In this document: piece after piece, positions 49,251 to 56,931 of the stretch
Layout: each line of letters starts with the position of its first letter
Position numbering within the stretch: the stretch's first letter is position 1
NCBI GenBank assembly: GCA_003009755.1
Contig: PXUB01000023.1
Location: 1-59,661, forward strand
DNA from: Thermoplasmatales archaeon SW_10_69_26
Lineage (GTDB): Archaea > Thermoplasmatota > SW-10-69-26
Direction: 5' to 3'
Length of the DNA stretch: 59,661 nt
Notes under the pieces: model-generated
What the model was told of the DNA's origin: nothing
Databases searched by the model: none
Seen by the model: the letters and a program-made list of their open reading frames with translations, nothing else
Made by a program: the position numbers and the translations under genes

Positions 49251-50296
49251 CACGGGCCTCCGTCGTCGAGCATGGATTCAACCGCGTCGAGGAGGGCGTC
49301 GTTGACCTCGGGGGGCCCGATCGTGGCGCGGAAGCAGGCCTCCAAGGTCTCGGAGCCGAAGTCGCGGACGAGGACGCCCCGATCGGCGAGAGCCCCCTGC
49401 ACCCGCGAGCTGGGCCAGGGGGTCTCGACGAGCACGAAGTTCGTCTCCGTCGGGAACGGCGACAGGCCCATCTCCTTCAGCCGGCGGCTGACGCGGGCTC
49501 GCTCCTCCTTGACGATCTTGGCCACGCGGTCGACGTGGCCGGGGTCCTCGAGCGCGCGGCGGGCGATCTCTTCGGTGATGCGCGGGACGCGGAAGGGTCC
49601 GCGGACCTTGCGGACCTCCTGGGCGAGCTCGGGCGGCATCAGGGCGTATCCGAAGCGTGTCCCGGCGAGGCCGGCGTCCTTGCTGAGGCTGCGCAGGATG
49701 GCGACGTCGTCGCGGTCGCGCAGGTGCATCGCGTCGGGCTCGTCGGTGAAGTTGACGTAGGCCTCGTCGACGACGAGCAGGCCCTCGAAGCGGTCGGCGA
49801 CGTCCTCGACGACGTCGATCGGGAACGCGTTCCCGGTCGGGTTGTTCGGTCGGCAGACGACGCCGAGGTCGGCGTCGGCGGCGACGAAGGCATCGCCGTC
49901 GAGCCCGAACTCGTCGGTGAGGGGCACGGGCTCGGGGTCGCAGGCGTTGCACGTCGTCCACAGCGGGATCATCGAGAAGCTGGGCGGATGGTAGGCGACC
50001 TTGCCCTTGGGGTCGGTGAACGTGCGGACGAGCAGGTCGATGAGGTCGCTGGAGCCGTTGGCGGTCACGACGCCCTCGGCCGGGTGGTCGTGGACGTCGG
50101 CGATCGTGGCCCGCAGCTCGTCGCTGTACCCGCTGGGGTAGCGGCGCACCTCGTCGGGGTCGACCTCGGCCAGCGCCTCCTGGATGACGGGGTTGGTGTC
50201 GAAGAGGTTGGCGTTGTCGGAGAGGTTGATCCCCTGCCGGTCGACGGGCTCGTAGGCGGCCAGCTGGCGGATGGCGGCGCGGGGTTCGGGGCTCAC
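49250..50296 (-). CDS. hisC: Histidinol-phosphate aminotransferase
   Basis: 348 residues. PLP-dependent class II aminotransferase. INLSDNANLFDTNP, RRYPSGYSDELRATIA, GVVTANGSSDLIDLLVRTF, VCRPNNPTGNAFP, LLVVDEAYVNF and the PLP lysine in LRSLSKDAGLAGTRFGYALM are all in place. Starts GTG 50294-50296, overlapping the hisD stop (GTGA). Normal length. Confidence 0.96.
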   Translation of the reverse strand: MSPEPRAAIRQLAAYEPVDRQGINLSDNANLFDTNPVIQEALAEVDPDEVRRYPSGYSDELRATIADVHDHPAEGVVTANGSSDLIDLLVRTFTDPKGKVAYHPPSFSMIPLWTTCNACDPEPVPLTDEFGLDGDAFVAADADLGVVCRPNNPTGNAFPIDVVEDVADRFEGLLVVDEAYVNFTDEPDAMHLRDRDDVAILRSLSKDAGLAGTRFGYALMPPELAQEVRKVRGPFRVPRITEEIARRALEDPGHVDRVAKIVKEERARVSRRLKEMGLSPFPTETNFVLVETPWPSSRVQGALADRGVLVRDFGSETLEACFRATIGPPEVNDALLDAVESMLDDGGP

Positions 50297-51585
50297 GGGG
50301 ATCCCTCCTCGATGCTGCGGGCGTGGGCGTCGAAGCCCTCGATGCGGGCCAGCTCGCTGGCGGCCTCGACGAGGGCCTCGTCCACGTCGTCCATGTGGGC
50401 CACGTGGACGTGCTTCGTGAAGGTGGCGACGCCGATGCCGGAGTGGGCGCGGGCGTGGCCACCGGTCGGGAGCACGTGGCTGGGGCCGGCGGCGTAGTCG
50501 GTGAGCGGGACGCGGGCTTGCTCGCCGGTCACGATGCAGGCCGGCCCAGTGAGCCGATCGGCGATTGCCTCGTCGTCCTCGTGCAGGATGGCCAGGTGCT
50601 CGGGCGCCAGATCGTCGACGAAGGCACGCGCCCGATCGGGGTCCTCGCTCCAGAGGACGCCGCCGCGGGCGGCCAGGGCTTGCTCGACGACGTCGCGGCG
50701 GGACAGGCCCTCGAGCGCCTCGGTCAGCGCCCGGCGGACGCGCTTGGCGAGGGACTCGTCCTCGCAGATCGCCAGCGCGACGGCGCGGGGGTCGTGCTCG
50801 GCTTGGGCGGCCAGCTCGCGCGCGACAGCGCCGGGGTCGGCGCGGGCGTCGGCGAGGACGGCGACCTCGCTGGGGCCGGCGGGGGCGTCGATGCGGACCG
50901 AGCCGGCGACGTGCTGCTTGGCGGCTTGGACGTAGACGTTGCCGGGGCCGACGACCGCATCGTTGGCGGGCACGGTCCCGGTGCCGGCGGCGAGGCCGAG
51001 CACGGCTTGGGCGCCGCCGAGGCTGACGACGCGGTCGACGTCGAGCAGCTGGCAGGCGGCCAGCACCAGCTCGTGCGGGCGGCCGTCGGGGCCGGGCGGC
51101 GAGGCGAGGGTGACCTCGTCGACGCCGGCAACCTGGGCCGGGATCACGGTCATGGCGACCGTGCTGGGGTAGGCGGCGGTGCCGCCGGGGACGTAGATGC
51201 CTACTCGCTCGAGCGGGACCGCGCGCTCGCGAGCGCGGACGCCGCCGCCAGCGAAGGCGGTCGCTTCGTCGTCGGCTCGGGCCGCGTGGTAGGCGCGGAT
51301 CTGCTCGCTGGCGGTCTCGAAGGCGTCGACGAAGGCCCCCGGCGCCTCCTCCAGGGCCGCCTGGCGCTCGGCCTCGGGGACCGCGAGCTCGTCGAGGGTG
51401 ACGTCGTCGAAGCGCTCCGTGAACGCACGCAGCGCGTCGTCGCCGCGCTGGCGGATGCGCTCGGCCATGCGGCGGACCTGCTGGCGCACGTCCTCGGGCA
51501 CGGCCTCCGAGCGCTGGAGGATGCGTCGGCGGACCTCGTCGTCCAGCTCGGCCAACGGGCCCTCGTGGGCGAGCGCCACCGTCAT
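50293..51585 (-). CDS. hisD: Histidinol dehydrogenase
   Basis: 430 residues. Oxidises histidinol to histidine with two NAD. Zinc and catalytic motifs: AAQAEHDPRAVA (Gln, His), DDLAPEHLAI (Glu, His), HARAHSGIGVATFTKHVHVA; NAD/substrate segments VGIYVPGGTAAYPSTVAMTV and GPGNVYVQAAKQHVAG. ATG 51583-51585 overlaps the stop of hisG (ATGA). The frame upstream of this ATG is shadow sequence inside hisG. Confidence 0.97.
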   Translation of the reverse strand: MTVALAHEGPLAELDDEVRRRILQRSEAVPEDVRQQVRRMAERIRQRGDDALRAFTERFDDVTLDELAVPEAERQAALEEAPGAFVDAFETASEQIRAYHAARADDEATAFAGGGVRARERAVPLERVGIYVPGGTAAYPSTVAMTVIPAQVAGVDEVTLASPPGPDGRPHELVLAACQLLDVDRVVSLGGAQAVLGLAAGTGTVPANDAVVGPGNVYVQAAKQHVAGSVRIDAPAGPSEVAVLADARADPGAVARELAAQAEHDPRAVALAICEDESLAKRVRRALTEALEGLSRRDVVEQALAARGGVLWSEDPDRARAFVDDLAPEHLAILHEDDEAIADRLTGPACIVTGEQARVPLTDYAAGPSHVLPTGGHARAHSGIGVATFTKHVHVAHMDDVDEALVEAASELARIEGFDAHARSIEEGSP

Positions 51586-52457
51586 GGCACGAGCCTCTCG
51601 ATCGGGGTGACGAGGATGCCTTCCGCGTCGACCTCCTTGAGCCCGCGGACGAGGCCGAAGACGTCGTCCTCGGGCACGACGGCGTGCACGGCCACCATCT
51701 CGTCGCGGTCGAGCAGGTCGAGCACCGTCGGGGAGGAGAGGCCGGGCAGCATCTCGCGCACGGTGTCGATCTTCTCGCGGGGGACGTTGGCCATCAGATA
51801 GCGGCTGTCCTCGGCCTCGAGCACGCTCTCCATGACCCAGACGAACTCCTGCAGCCGCTCGCCGGTGTCCTCGTCGGCCAGCGAGTCCCTGTTGGCGACG
51901 AAGACGGCCTGGGAGTCGAGGATCGTCTCGACCGGTTCGAGGCTGTTGGCGGCCATCGTGGAGCCGGTGGAGACGAGGTCGACGACGAGGTCGGCCACGC
52001 CCAGGTGAGGCGTGATCTCGGTCGCCCCGCTGACGGGCACCAGGTCGATCTCGATGCCGCGCTCGTCGAACCACTGGCGGGTGATCGTCGGGAAGCTGGT
52101 CGCCACGCGGACGCCGTCCTCGACGTCCTTGATGCCGCTCCAGTCCGTCGTCTCGGGGACGGCGAGCATCAGCCGGCAGCTGCCGAAGCCCAGGCCCAGC
52201 ATCTGCTCGACGTCGGCCTGGGCTTCCTTGACCTGGTCGAGCCCGGTCACGCCGGCGTCGGCCACGCCCTCCTCGACGAACTCGGCGATGTCGCTCGTGC
52301 GGACGAAGAGGACCTTGATCTCGCCGTTCTCGGTATGGGCCTGCAGCTTGCGCTCGTGCGTGACGTCCAGATGGAACCCGGCCTGCTCGAGCAGGTCGAT
52401 CGCGGGATCGGACAGCCGTCCTTTGTTGGGGAGCGCAAGCTTCAGCGAGTCGGTCAT
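51582..52457 (-). CDS. hisG: ATP phosphoribosyltransferase, long form
   Basis: 291 residues, the long form with its own C-terminal ACT-like domain (REKIDTVREMLPGLSSPTVL, then EDDVFGLVRGLKEVDAEGIL), where histidine normally inhibits. The catalytic part shows LKLALPNKGRLSDPAIDLLE, VRTSDIAEFVEEGVADAGVT, and VVDLVSTGSTMAANSLEPV. Being long form, it needs no HisZ. First gene of the his operon; a gcttaaag box lies at 52487-52494, about 33 nt upstream. Confidence 0.96.
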   Translation of the reverse strand: MTDSLKLALPNKGRLSDPAIDLLEQAGFHLDVTHERKLQAHTENGEIKVLFVRTSDIAEFVEEGVADAGVTGLDQVKEAQADVEQMLGLGFGSCRLMLAVPETTDWSGIKDVEDGVRVATSFPTITRQWFDERGIEIDLVPVSGATEITPHLGVADLVVDLVSTGSTMAANSLEPVETILDSQAVFVANRDSLADEDTGERLQEFVWVMESVLEAEDSRYLMANVPREKIDTVREMLPGLSSPTVLDLLDRDEMVAVHAVVPEDDVFGLVRGLKEVDAEGILVTPIERLVP

Positions 52458-52486
52458 CGGGAAGCGGCTCGGCTACGGGCCGACTC

Positions 52487-52494
52487 GCTTAAAG
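52487..52494 (-). promoter_or_regulatory. TATA-like box of the his operon
   Basis: gcttaaag on the plus strand (ctttaagc in sense), about 33 nt before the hisG ATG; a start site just ahead of that ATG would give a leader of only a few bases. Confidence 0.5.
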
Positions 52495-52819
52495 GCTTGG
52501 TGTGGAGGGGCAAGGGGCGGGGAGGGGTCAGGCGCCACGTCTCGATCGAGCTTTGGCCCGATCCCATCACCCGGTGGGGTGACCCTGCCGGCGGTCTGGC
52601 CAGGCTGGCACGGGCCCGCCCGGCGGCCGATGGTGGCCGCTCACGCGGGTCGCCCTTCCGGCTTGTCGCCCCAGTCGAGGCCAGGCGCAGGCAGGGCGCG
52701 GAGGGGGCGGGGGTAGGGAGCCCGCTAAGCAAGCGGGGCCAGCCACATCGCTGTCCACTCGGGTTCGTCGGAATCGTTGGCGATCGTCAACAGGCTCTTG
52801 CCCGATTGAGAATTCGCGT
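52495..52819. other. Intergenic space upstream of his operon
   Basis: About 325 bases without a gene. Visible structures are a tcaccc/gggtga repeat near 52566-52582, G-rich runs around 52700-52720, and a cccgct/agcggg stem at about 52720-52737. I looked for tRNA, SRP and RNase P features here and did not find any. Confidence 0.4.
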
Positions 52820-52957
52820 TTAGCACCCACTGCAGACTTGGTTGACGTAGTTGCGGTTGCTGACCTCAGCGGGATCGACCAAGCAGTCGTCGCAAAGCGG
52901 GCCCTCGTGGTCCTCGAGGAGGGAGAGGATGCGCTGCTTGGCGGTTCCCTCGGTCAT
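52820..52957 (-). CDS. 45-residue protein with two CxxC pairs
   Basis: ATG 52955-52957 to TAA 52820-52822 encodes 45 residues: a helix (AKQRILSLLEDHEGP), then LCDDCLVDPAEVSNRNYVNQ, and the last residues VCSGC. The two CxxC knuckles could bind zinc. The layout recalls the start of small winged-helix proteins with a 'GPLCDDC' entry, here cut short after the second knuckle. A ccaaaac box near 52990-52996 may be its promoter. It is the first gene of the accessory region that runs to the window end. Confidence 0.6.
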   Translation of the reverse strand: MTEGTAKQRILSLLEDHEGPLCDDCLVDPAEVSNRNYVNQVCSGC

Positions 52958-53137
52958 CGGGGTTGCGGGATTGGGGAGCCGGCATGAGGCTGTTTTGGAT
53001 CAAAGTCGTTGTCTCACCGGGCTCATCTCCCGGGCGACGCGCTGCGTATCGCCGTCTCCTTCGCCACGTCGACGAGCTTCTTGGCGTCGTGTCACGACGT
53101 ACGAGGTCCCTGGCGCGAGGCTAGGTCTTCCCTTCGC

Positions 53138-53404
53138 TCAGCCATCGCCGTCATCCTCGTCGTCTTCACGCTCGGCTCGGTCGATGATCTCTCCTGCCCG
53201 GTTCAGCAGGCCATCGCGGAAGCTTGTGTCCGCGGTGTCGTCGGGGATCCGCGAGCCTTGAGTGTGCAGCCATTCGTTGAGCAGCTTGCGTGCGACCCGG
53301 GCGTCGGCGAGGCGACCATGGGCGACTTCGAGAGCAACAAGCGTGTAGAAGAGCAGGCACGCCCGACGGAACAGTCGTTCATGGGTGGATCGCTGCAACT
53401 CCAC
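53138..53404 (-). CDS. Small helical protein, unknown
   Basis: 88 residues from GTG 53402-53404. A helical, moderately hydrophobic core (RLFRRACLLFYTLVALEVAH, ARVARKLLNEWLHTQG) and a very acidic tail (EREDDEDDGDG). No family recognised; the all-helical outline is compatible with many small accessory proteins. Codon usage and acidic tail look native. It is 53 nt from the winged-helix gene downstream of it on the same strand. Confidence 0.5.
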   Translation of the reverse strand: MELQRSTHERLFRRACLLFYTLVALEVAHGRLADARVARKLLNEWLHTQGSRIPDDTADTSFRDGLLNRAGEIIDRAEREDDEDDGDG

Positions 53405-53457
53405 TGATCGAGACAGCAGACCCTCATCCTCCCAGCCTTTGTCCAGCCGCCACGCCC

Positions 53458-53763
53458 TTATTCGTCCAGGTTCGGCGTGAGGTCCTCGGCCTCCTCGCGG
53501 GCCCGAGTCATGTCCTGGCTGAGGATCTCCTGGACGACCGAGTGATCGGTGTCGATCTGGAAGAGACGAGAGTTGCCCAGAGTGCGGGTTTGCTTGATCA
53601 TGCCCAGCCGCTGGAGCTCGGGGAGTTCGTCGTAGACGGTGGGGCGGGAGACGTCGGACTTCTCGGCCATCTCGGTGATGCTGTAGTCGCTGAGCGGGTG
53701 GTCCCCGAGGAAGTCCAGCAAGCGGGCCCGAGGCGTGTCCCCGAAGTAGTCTGTAAAACCCAT
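53458..53763 (-). CDS. Small winged-helix regulator
   Basis: 101 residues. Begins MGFTDYFGDTPRARLLDFLG and continues DYSITEMAEKSDVSRPTVYD, ELPELQRLGMIKQTRTLGNS, RLFQIDTDHSVV: a full winged helix with a C-terminal helix for dimer contact. Typical of archaeal promoter-proximal repressors. It shares a 61-nt divergent promoter region with the small gene at 53825, with a ctatatat element at 53798-53805, so it probably controls both. Confidence 0.8.
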   Translation of the reverse strand: MGFTDYFGDTPRARLLDFLGDHPLSDYSITEMAEKSDVSRPTVYDELPELQRLGMIKQTRTLGNSRLFQIDTDHSVVQEILSQDMTRAREEAEDLTPNLDE

Positions 53764-53797
53764 CTTACACCTCTGTCAGTCAGTGTGTGCGTTATCC

Positions 53798-53805
53798 TAT
53801 ATATG
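53798..53805 (+). promoter_or_regulatory. TATA box in divergent promoter region
   Basis: ctatatat, the most canonical TATA sequence in the window, 22-27 nt before GTG 53825 and about 35 nt before the divergent winged-helix gene at 53763. Confidence 0.6.
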
Positions 53806-53824
53806 GGTTCGCCTATCCTCGCTC

Positions 53825-54103
53825 GTGCGAGAGCTCACACGAGCTGAGGCTAAGGTCTGCTTCAAGCTCTATAGGGAAGGATGCTTCGGGAGCCACTGGC
53901 TTCTCAAGGACACGGCCGCAAGCGGCTTCCCCTCCCACGAGCTCGACGCAGCCAAAGCTGCGATCGATGAACTTGTCCGAGATGGGATCCTGCGCGAGAA
54001 GCCGACCCAGCACGGCGAGGGCGTCTTCATCAACCCCAAGATCAAGAACGAGCTCTACGAGCGGATCCGCGAGCACGACGGCTTCGAGTGGCTACCGAAA
54101 TAG
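53825..54103 (+). CDS. Small winged-helix-like protein
   Basis: 92 residues from GTG 53825, set by the TATA spacing. ELTRAEAKVCFKLYREGCFG, HWLLKDTAASGFPSHELDAA, KAAIDELVRDGILREKPTQH and GEGVFINPKIKNELYERI describe a winged helix with a short wing (GEGVFINP). No other domain. Divergent from the repressor at 53458. An upstream in-frame start at 53783 would place the promoter inside the gene. Confidence 0.65.
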   Translation: MRELTRAEAKVCFKLYREGCFGSHWLLKDTAASGFPSHELDAAKAAIDELVRDGILREKPTQHGEGVFINPKIKNELYERIREHDGFEWLPK

Positions 54104-54121
54104 CGCTGGTCCCCTCCTCGG

Positions 54122-54310
54122 TCAGAGGTCTTCGCGGACCCCATCCCACGAGCGGGATCGGCCTTCCTCGTACCCCTCGACACTGGCGAGGACGCCGTCC
54201 TTGATGGCCTCGTTCTCCAGAAGCTCCAGGGTCGCCTGGAGGCGTTCGAACTCCTCGACAGGCATCTCGACGACATCGCCCTTACGGAGATGATCGATCG
54301 CGGTAGTCAT
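54122..54310 (-). CDS. Antitoxin-like small protein without a toxin
   Basis: 62 residues. IDHLRKGDVVEMPVEEFERL followed by QATLELLENEAIKDGVLASV and the ending GYEEGRSRSWDGVREDL looks like a Phd/RelB-type antitoxin, whose C-terminal tail normally wraps a RelE or Doc toxin. The next base region downstream is occupied by the convergent gene ending at 54103, so no toxin gene follows it. It may be an orphan or act on a distant toxin. Confidence 0.55.
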   Translation of the reverse strand: MTTAIDHLRKGDVVEMPVEEFERLQATLELLENEAIKDGVLASVEGYEEGRSRSWDGVREDL

Positions 54311-54438
54311 ACCGTACCCTCCAGGGACACCCCCATGTGGTCATGGGCGGTCATAGCCTTTGTGTTCGGAGCCGATCGCCGGTGGACGCGCCCTGGATCG
54401 GTCACGTCCTCCGGGAACTCTCCCAGGGCCTTGGTGGC

Positions 54439-55971
54439 TCAGTCATCGCCGTCGCCCTTGGCATCCTGTCGAGCTTGCTCCCACGCATTACGGGCCTGGA
54501 CGGTGCGCCGATGGCCGGGCCCGTTGTCTTCCTTGGAGAGATGGTAGGCTCGTTTGAACACCTGGGCAGCCTGCTCGGCCTCGCCGACATCCCTCAGGCA
54601 CGAACCGTGGGTCATCAACAGATCGATCAGCTTGTAGGTCGGCCCGCCGGCGTCCTCGAGGATCTCGACGGCGCGTTCCTTGTAGGGGAGCGCGAAGGCA
54701 GGGAACCCGACGCTGTGGAGGTTGCCGGCGACGTTGGCGATCGTCATGGCGACCTTCTTCGGGTCGTCCGGGTGATCGGAGATCAGGCCGTCCACGGCTT
54801 CGTCGATCAGGTGTCGGGCCCGTTCCTCGTTGCCACGTTCGAGGGCGACACGGGCCAGTGGATAGCGACCGTAGGCGGTTCGTTGGGCCGGCGTCCAGCG
54901 AGAGAACCACTCCAGGTCGGTTGCTTGCTCGAAGAGCTGCTCAGCCTGATCGAGCTCGTCGAGATGCGTGTAGGCGTGGCCGAGACCGATGAGCAACTGG
55001 CGGCGTCTTGGATCCTCCCAGTCTTCCTCCCGGGCGTGGTCCAGCACCCGCTCGTACATCGGGATCGCCTCCTGCGGGTGGCCGGCCCGTTGGGTGACGC
55101 CGGCGAAGCGTTTCAGCAGGTCGATCGTGTCGGGGTGGTCTTCGCCGCGGGTCTGCTCGTAGTAGCCGAGCACCTCCTCGAAGTAGGGGTGGGCCTGTTC
55201 CCACCGACCCCATCGATACAGCTGCTTGGCAAGGTCCTCGGAGGCTTGAGCTGCCAGCGGGTCCTCGTCGCCGAAGACCTCGTGCAGGATCGCTCGGCGG
55301 TCGGTCAGCTTGTTCACGGCCTCGTCCCGGTTGTTCAGCGCATCGTGGACCGAGGCTAGCGTCTCCAGCGCGTCGGCGTAGGCGACGTGTCGCTCACCGA
55401 GCACGTCTTTGGCCACCTCGGCCGCGCGCCGAGCTTGTTGGAGAGCCTGCTTGGCTTTTTCTTGGTCGAGCAGGTGCTCACAGCGAGCCAGCAGTCGGGA
55501 GACGTCCTCGTCGGGGTCGGGATCGGCGACGTAGCGCTGGAAGTCGGACTTGGCCAGGTGGTCCTCGAGGGACTGGGTGCCCGCCTCGATGGCGCCTTGC
55601 AACCAGGCAGCGGCCTGCCCGGTGTCGCCCTCGCCGATCCGACGAGCTCCCTCGTAGTAGAGAGCGGCGGCTCGCCGGGCGACCGAGTCAGCCTCGCTGA
55701 GAACGCGAGGTGCTGGGTACTTGCCGATCATGAGGCCGACCAGGTTCTGGTCCCACTCCGAGTCCCCGGCGGCCTTGGCGAAACGGCCAGCGAAGCGTTC
55801 GGCCTCGTCGAAGCGTTCCAGCCGCTGCAGCGAGAGGACGACGAGGGCGCCGACGTGGAACGAGGGATGCTCGTCCCACAGCTCCCGGCTTTCGTCTCGG
55901 CAGGTTCCGTAGTCGGCGTCGACGAAGGCGCGGACGCAGTCGCGGAAGATGTTGTGGTGATCGTCGGACAC
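54439..55971 (-). CDS. Tetratricopeptide-repeat protein
   Basis: 510 residues, soluble. The C-terminal ~340 residues show long TPR helices of the kinesin-light-chain style (YADALETLASVHDALNNRDE, HPDTIDLLKRFAGVTQRAGH, LLIGLGHAYTHLDELDQAEQ, NVAGNLHSVGFPAFALPYKE, LLMTHGSCLRDVGEAEQAAQ). The N-terminal part is helical as well. Such repeats bind other proteins or peptides. GTG 55969-55971 starts 2 nt after the stop of the HD hydrolase gene and behind GGGAGGG, so both are one operon; partner or sensor roles are likely but unproven. Confidence 0.82.
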   Translation of the reverse strand: MSDDHHNIFRDCVRAFVDADYGTCRDESRELWDEHPSFHVGALVVLSLQRLERFDEAERFAGRFAKAAGDSEWDQNLVGLMIGKYPAPRVLSEADSVARRAAALYYEGARRIGEGDTGQAAAWLQGAIEAGTQSLEDHLAKSDFQRYVADPDPDEDVSRLLARCEHLLDQEKAKQALQQARRAAEVAKDVLGERHVAYADALETLASVHDALNNRDEAVNKLTDRRAILHEVFGDEDPLAAQASEDLAKQLYRWGRWEQAHPYFEEVLGYYEQTRGEDHPDTIDLLKRFAGVTQRAGHPQEAIPMYERVLDHAREEDWEDPRRRQLLIGLGHAYTHLDELDQAEQLFEQATDLEWFSRWTPAQRTAYGRYPLARVALERGNEERARHLIDEAVDGLISDHPDDPKKVAMTIANVAGNLHSVGFPAFALPYKERAVEILEDAGGPTYKLIDLLMTHGSCLRDVGEAEQAAQVFKRAYHLSKEDNGPGHRRTVQARNAWEQARQDAKGDGDD

Positions 55972-55973
55972 TC

Positions 55974-56600
55974 TCAGCCCTCCCGTGCCACCGGGACGCG
56001 TTCCTCCAGCGTGGTCACGACACGGTCCAGCTTCCCGACCAACCGCTCGAAGCCCTCGCCGACCTCCTTACGCGCCTTGGCGCGTTGGAAGGCGTCGACG
56101 AGACTTCGGTAGTACCACAACTGGTCGCTGGCGCTCTCGGTGGTGAAGATCGACCACAGCTCCTCGCCCTGGTCGCGATGGTCGGCAAGGATCGAGCGCG
56201 CGTTGTGCAGCTTGTCGGCCGCCGAGACGAGCAGCGCGTCCGGGTCGGCCTCGACGAGATGGTCGAGGTAGGCCTCCTTGCGCTCTCGCCAGGGCGGCTT
56301 GGGTGTCTCGAAGGTGTCGCTGCATGCCGCCACGATCTCGGCCACGCGCTCGCCGAAGCGGTGCTCGATGTCGGCCAGGCGCTCTTCGCCGCCCTGGTCC
56401 TCGGCCGCATCGTGCAGCAACGCCGCGATCGCCGTCTGCTCGTCGCCTCCGTGTTCGAGGACGAGGGAGCTCACGGCGAGCAGGTGGGCGGTGTACGGTG
56501 CGCCCGTGCCCTTGCGAAGCTGGCCTCGGTGAACCTCGACAGCGTAGGCCAGCGCCTCCTCGAAGTCCTCACCGAGCTGCGGGTCGCCGGTTGCCGGCAC
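55974..56600 (-). CDS. HD-domain hydrolase, SpoT/MESH1-like
   Basis: 208 residues. The RelA/SpoT-type hydrolase pattern is complete: AVEVHRGQLRKGTGAPYTAH (metal His, HRGQxRK.G.PY..H), IAALLHDAAEDQGG (HD and ED), and LLVSAADKLHNARSIL (late DKxxN). No synthetase domain follows, as in small alarmone hydrolases of MESH1 type. It would degrade (p)ppGpp-like or other pyrophosphorylated nucleotides; whether this archaeon makes them is unknown. First gene of an operon with the TPR protein and divergent from the hsdMS genes. A start at 56598-56600 is used. Confidence 0.85.
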   Translation of the reverse strand: MPATGDPQLGEDFEEALAYAVEVHRGQLRKGTGAPYTAHLLAVSSLVLEHGGDEQTAIAALLHDAAEDQGGEERLADIEHRFGERVAEIVAACSDTFETPKPPWRERKEAYLDHLVEADPDALLVSAADKLHNARSILADHRDQGEELWSIFTTESASDQLWYYRSLVDAFQRAKARKEVGEGFERLVGKLDRVVTTLEERVPVAREG

Positions 56601-56931
56601 GCCACAGGGAAGGCAAGCCCAGCCTGAAACGATGACGCAAGACGGTTCGACCCACCTTGGATCTATGGATCACGCACCGGCCTCGGTCCGCCCCTATCCC
56701 TCGACCCAATCGATCGCCTGGCTGACCTCCTCCGCCGTGGTCTCCTCCTCCTCCTCCTCCTCCTGGTCCGAGCTCGCGAGGGACGGGACGGAACGACGGA
56801 TCAGAGAGCGAGGGGCGAGATCGGGCGACATCGCCGACGAGTCTGGCGACGGTAAGGTGGGCAGCAGAGCGGCGTGGGTGGGGCACCCTTTTAAGCTGAC
56901 TCCCACCTGGAACGTCCAGGGAGCCCCGGGC
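56601..56931. other. Divergent gap between HD hydrolase and hsdM
   Basis: 331 bases. It holds a run of TCC triplets (about 56742-56767) and a cttttaag box at 56888-56895 that would serve hsdM with a leader of about a dozen bases. A minus-strand frame across the triplet run gives a Glu-rich peptide ending VSQAIDWVEG, but it has no family and its reading is probably a product of the triplet run. Confidence 0.45.

Noticed and set aside
52495-52819. Structured RNA such as SRP RNA or RNase P upstream of hisG
   Set aside because: G-rich runs and small stems are present, but none of the conserved words of those RNAs could be found.
54122-54310. A complete toxin-antitoxin pair
   Set aside because: Only the antitoxin-like gene is present; the space after it is filled by a convergent gene and no RelE/Doc-like sequence is nearby.
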